Origin: an uncultured Roseburia sp.
GTDB taxonomy: Bacteria > Bacillota > Clostridia > Lachnospirales > Lachnospiraceae
DNA length: 64,000 nt
Reading direction: 5' to 3'
Assembly: GCA_947573605.1 (NCBI GenBank)
Contig: CANPGM010000003.1
Location: forward strand, 1 to 64,000
The position numbers and the translations under genes are program-made. Of the stretch, positions 61,449-64,000 are shown piece after piece. A model generated the notes under the pieces. The model did not search any database. It was not told where the DNA came from and saw only the letters and a list, made by a program, of their open reading frames with translations. Every line of letters starts with the position of its first letter. Positions within the stretch are counted from its first letter, which is position 1.

Positions 61449-62675
61449 ATGGCTATTATTATGGGAGAATTTGCAATCCGAATGCAGGAAGTCTCGAAAG
61501 TATACAAGCTGTATCAACGCCCGTCAGACCGTCTGGTGGATACGTTCGGGCTTCCCGGAAAAAGGAAATTTAAGGAGCATCGGGCGTTGTCCGGCCTTTC
61601 ATTTGACGTAAAAAAGGGAGAGACAATCGGGATTATCGGCACAAACGGCTCCGGTAAATCCACACTCCTAAAAATTGTAACCGGTGTATTGAGTCCGACG
61701 GAAGGGGAGGTTTTGATTGACGGAAGAATCTCCGCGCTTTTAGAGCTTGGCGCCGGTTTTAATAACGAATATACCGGGAGAGAGAACATTTATTTAAATG
61801 GAACGATGATGGGCTTCTCCCGTGAGGAAATAGAAACGCGGATACCGGAAATATTGAAATTTGCAGATATCGGAGACTTTATCGATCAGCCGGTAAAATC
61901 GTATTCGAGCGGTATGTTTGTCCGTCTTGCGTTTGCGGTGGCAATCAATATTGAACCGGAAATTCTAATTGTAGACGAGGCGCTGTCGGTCGGAGACGTT
62001 TTTTTTCAGTCCAAATGCTATAAAAAATTTGAGGAATTTAAAAGTCAGGGCAGGACAATTCTATTTGTCAGCCACGATTTAAGCAGTATTGCAAAATACT
62101 GCGACAGAGTGCTTTTGCTGAATAAAGGCGTACTGCTCGGCGAGGGAAGTCCGAAGGAGATGATAGACGCTTATAAACGGGTGCTGGTAGGGCAGGAGGA
62201 ACAAAGCGGAGCCGCCGCAGGCGGCGTGAATCCCGACGTGCAGCAGTACGGCAACGGGAAAGCGGTGATTACCGAAATTTTCGTAGAAGACGAGACCGGG
62301 CTGAAAAACAATTCTCTGCTGAAGGGAACTTTTTTTACCGTTCATATGATGGTAAGAATTGCGGAGGATATTGAATCGCCGATTTTTGCCTTTTCTATTA
62401 AGGATATCAAAGGAACGGAGCTGACCGGAACCAATTCGCTTTTGGAAAAAAGCTTTTTGCGGCCCGTGAAAGCGGGGGAGGAGCTTCATATTACGTTTCG
62501 TCAGCAGATGAATCTGCAGGGCGGAGAATATCTGTTGTCGTTCGGCGTGACCGGATATGAAAGCGATAATTTCTGCGTCTACCACAGACTGTACGACGCA
62601 GTCAATATTACGGTCGTTTCGGATAAGAATACGGTCGGCTATTTTGATATGAATACGGTAATGGTTGTAGAATAA
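61449..62675 (+). CDS. wzt: ABC polysaccharide exporter ATPase (Wzt/TagH type) with C-terminal substrate-binding domain
   Basis: This 408-aa protein has an ABC ATPase domain (Walker A GTNGSGKST near residue 70, signature YSSGM, Walker B ILIVDEALSVGD). After a linker at about residue 255, a Wzt-C-like beta-sandwich follows (AVITEIFVEDETGL, FTVHMMVRI, LQGGEYLLSFGV). That domain often recognises the polymer end. ATG 61449 or ATG 61461 may be the start. It is the partner of the permease upstream. Confidence 0.93.
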   Translation: MAIIMGEFAIRMQEVSKVYKLYQRPSDRLVDTFGLPGKRKFKEHRALSGLSFDVKKGETIGIIGTNGSGKSTLLKIVTGVLSPTEGEVLIDGRISALLELGAGFNNEYTGRENIYLNGTMMGFSREEIETRIPEILKFADIGDFIDQPVKSYSSGMFVRLAFAVAINIEPEILIVDEALSVGDVFFQSKCYKKFEEFKSQGRTILFVSHDLSSIAKYCDRVLLLNKGVLLGEGSPKEMIDAYKRVLVGQEEQSGAAAGGVNPDVQQYGNGKAVITEIFVEDETGLKNNSLLKGTFFTVHMMVRIAEDIESPIFAFSIKDIKGTELTGTNSLLEKSFLRPVKAGEELHITFRQQMNLQGGEYLLSFGVTGYESDNFCVYHRLYDAVNITVVSDKNTVGYFDMNTVMVVE

Positions 62676-62729
62676 AATAAAGGAAGAGCGCGGCAATCGG
62701 CGCATGTGAAAGCGGGCAGGGAGAAGGGT

Positions 62730-64000
62730 ATGGAAACGGGAAAGCAGGAAAAAATCGGAAAGGTGACATTAGATTATGAGTTTTATCCGGGGGAGGATGT
62801 CTACTGCGACGGAGCGATCGAAGATACGCTGTTGGAAATCGTGAAAGAGCATCCCTATGAAGAGGATTACGAAAAAATAATAACCGACATGGAAAGCTGG
62901 CCGGTACTCTATCATCTTTCCGGCCTGCGCGGCAATATTGTAAGCTGGATTCCTATGGATAAAGATACAAAAGTACTGGAAGTCGGATCCGGCTGCGGAG
63001 CGATTACCGGAACGCTTGCAAAGAAAGCAGGCAGCGTGACCTGTGTGGATTTGTCGAAAAAGAGAAGTATAATTAATGCGTACCGAAACAGTACGTGTGA
63101 AAACGTGCGGATTCATGTCGGAAATTTTAAAGATATCGAACCGACGCTGGCTTTTGATTACGATTATATATTGCTGATCGGCGTATTCGAATACGGACAG
63201 TCCTATATTGGCGGCAGTCGTCCGTATCAGGAATTTTTAACGATACTGCTTCGTCATTTAAAGCAGGGCGGACGTCTGATAATCGCAATTGAAAATAAAT
63301 TCGGATTAAAATACTGGGCGGGCTGCAGAGAGGATCATCTCGGCACTTATTTTTCCGGTCTGGAAGACTACCGGGGCAAAGAAGGAGTCAGAACGTTTAC
63401 GCAGAGAGGACTTGCGCGGCTGTTAAAGCTTGCCGGAGTCCGGGACTGCACTTTTTATTATCCCTATCCGGATTATAAATTTATGAATACGCTCTATTCG
63501 GAGCGGAGGCTTCCCAAAGAAGGCGAACTGTCCGACAATCACCGCAATTTTGATATGGACCGTCTCATGCTGTTTGACGAGCAGGCTGTGTTCGATACCG
63601 TAATCCGGGAAAAAGAATTTGCGCTTTTTTCCAATTCGTATCTGGTAATGACGGGCGAGCCGTTTGACGGACAGGAACTGGAAGTCTGCTATTCGAGATT
63701 TTCAAACGAGCGTAAATCAAAGTTCTGTATTCGTACGGACATTATGGTCAGCGAGAACGGGAAAAAATTTGTATTTAAATATCCGATGACGGAACAGGCC
63801 GCGGCGCATGTTGACAGAATCGAAAAGCATTACAAACGTTTGTCCGAAGAAAATACGATGCCCTGGCTTCATTTTGTACCGTCAAAGGCTTACGGAGACT
63901 GTATGGCTTCGCCGTTTATCGAAGGAGAGTCGCTTCTTGACCTTTTGCAGCGGGAAATCGCAGAGCACAGAGAACAGGAAGCGAAGGTTATGCTTTTGGA
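62730..64000 (+). CDS. Class I SAM methyltransferase-domain protein (partial, runs off the window)
   Basis: The frame opens at ATG 62730 behind GGGAGAAGGG and stays open to the last base, so the C-terminus is missing (423 codons seen). Residues about 70-190 are a Rossmann methyltransferase domain: VLEVGSGCGAITGTLAKKAG (SAM motif I), VTCVDLSKKRS, and YILLIGVFEYG. The remainder to the window end looks like an extra domain (NSYLVMTGEPF, KFVFKYPMTEQAAAHV). In polysaccharide loci such proteins modify or cap chain ends. That would fit the Wzt with a C-terminal domain, but it is inference. Confidence 0.8.
   Translation, partial: METGKQEKIGKVTLDYEFYPGEDVYCDGAIEDTLLEIVKEHPYEEDYEKIITDMESWPVLYHLSGLRGNIVSWIPMDKDTKVLEVGSGCGAITGTLAKKAGSVTCVDLSKKRSIINAYRNSTCENVRIHVGNFKDIEPTLAFDYDYILLIGVFEYGQSYIGGSRPYQEFLTILLRHLKQGGRLIIAIENKFGLKYWAGCREDHLGTYFSGLEDYRGKEGVRTFTQRGLARLLKLAGVRDCTFYYPYPDYKFMNTLYSERRLPKEGELSDNHRNFDMDRLMLFDEQAVFDTVIREKEFALFSNSYLVMTGEPFDGQELEVCYSRFSNERKSKFCIRTDIMVSENGKKFVFKYPMTEQAAAHVDRIEKHYKRLSEENTMPWLHFVPSKAYGDCMASPFIEGESLLDLLQREIAEHREQEAKVMLL

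Overview
The window looks like a chromosomal segment of a flagellated, spore-forming member of the Lachnospiraceae (Clostridia). The evidence is the gene content: Mbl/MreB next to FlhO/FlhP-type flagellar rod genes, a ComF and YvyF pair, cdaA-cdaR-glmM, a glmS ribozyme, DUF1002, a SleC-type spore cortex-lytic protein, AGGAGG-type ribosome binding sites and moderate GC. The genus cannot be fixed by reading alone. No tRNA, rRNA or CRISPR array was seen.

Layout. 1-5.4 kb: uvrB-uvrA and a small membrane protein. 5.4-9.3 kb: a long regulatory gap, then mreB/mbl and three flagellar rod genes. 9.3-18.5 kb: recD2, a flavin reductase-like protein, ilvE, an HD/metallo-beta-lactamase fusion, rtcB, and glmS behind its ribozyme. 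18.7-42.6 kb: a sleC gene cut in two by a 22.65-kb element. 42.7-54.4 kb: recJ, a soluble chemoreceptor-like coiled-coil protein, a lipase-like hydrolase, DUF1002, comF-yvyF, two membrane proteins, cdaA-cdaR-glmM and an HPr-like protein. 54.4-64 kb: a rhamnose polysaccharide locus with a complete dTDP-rhamnose pathway (rfbD, B, A, C), a GT2, a GtrII-like protein, an ABC exporter (Wzm/Wzt type) and a methyltransferase running off the end.

The main finding is the interruption of sleC. Its 5' part (from 18734) stops at 19426, and the missing 3' part resumes in frame at 42064. Joining them at a shared GT dinucleotide (19411-19412 and 42063-42064) rebuilds a 420-codon SleC-like frame. The joined element ends give a near-symmetric attP with 8-base arms TTGATTTC and GAAATCAA around a central GT. 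A 548-aa large serine recombinase is the last gene of the element and reads across the right junction. This resembles the sigK/skin and spsM/SP-beta arrangements of Bacillus, in which a recombinase rebuilds a sporulation gene in the mother cell. Here the interrupted gene is sleC, and the cargo is a complete Wzx/Wzy-type polysaccharide locus with a pseudaminic acid pathway (pseB, C, F, I, H, G) instead of a phage.

The cargo reads in one direction. It begins with a promoter and a helicase with five helicase-associated repeats. It continues with the priming sugar transferase, glycosyltransferases, an EpsG-like polymerase, a GT52-like putative nonulosonate transferase, a flippase, an O-acyltransferase and the pse genes. 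It ends with a phosphoesterase, an autoinhibited Fic protein, a tiny Asn/Gln-rich protein on the minus strand, a 59-aa ORF and the recombinase. Among the pse genes is an unusual MaoC/hexapeptide-acyltransferase fusion that ends in a 12-G tract. Whether excision occurs, and whether sporulation controls it, is inference and needs junction PCR or read evidence.
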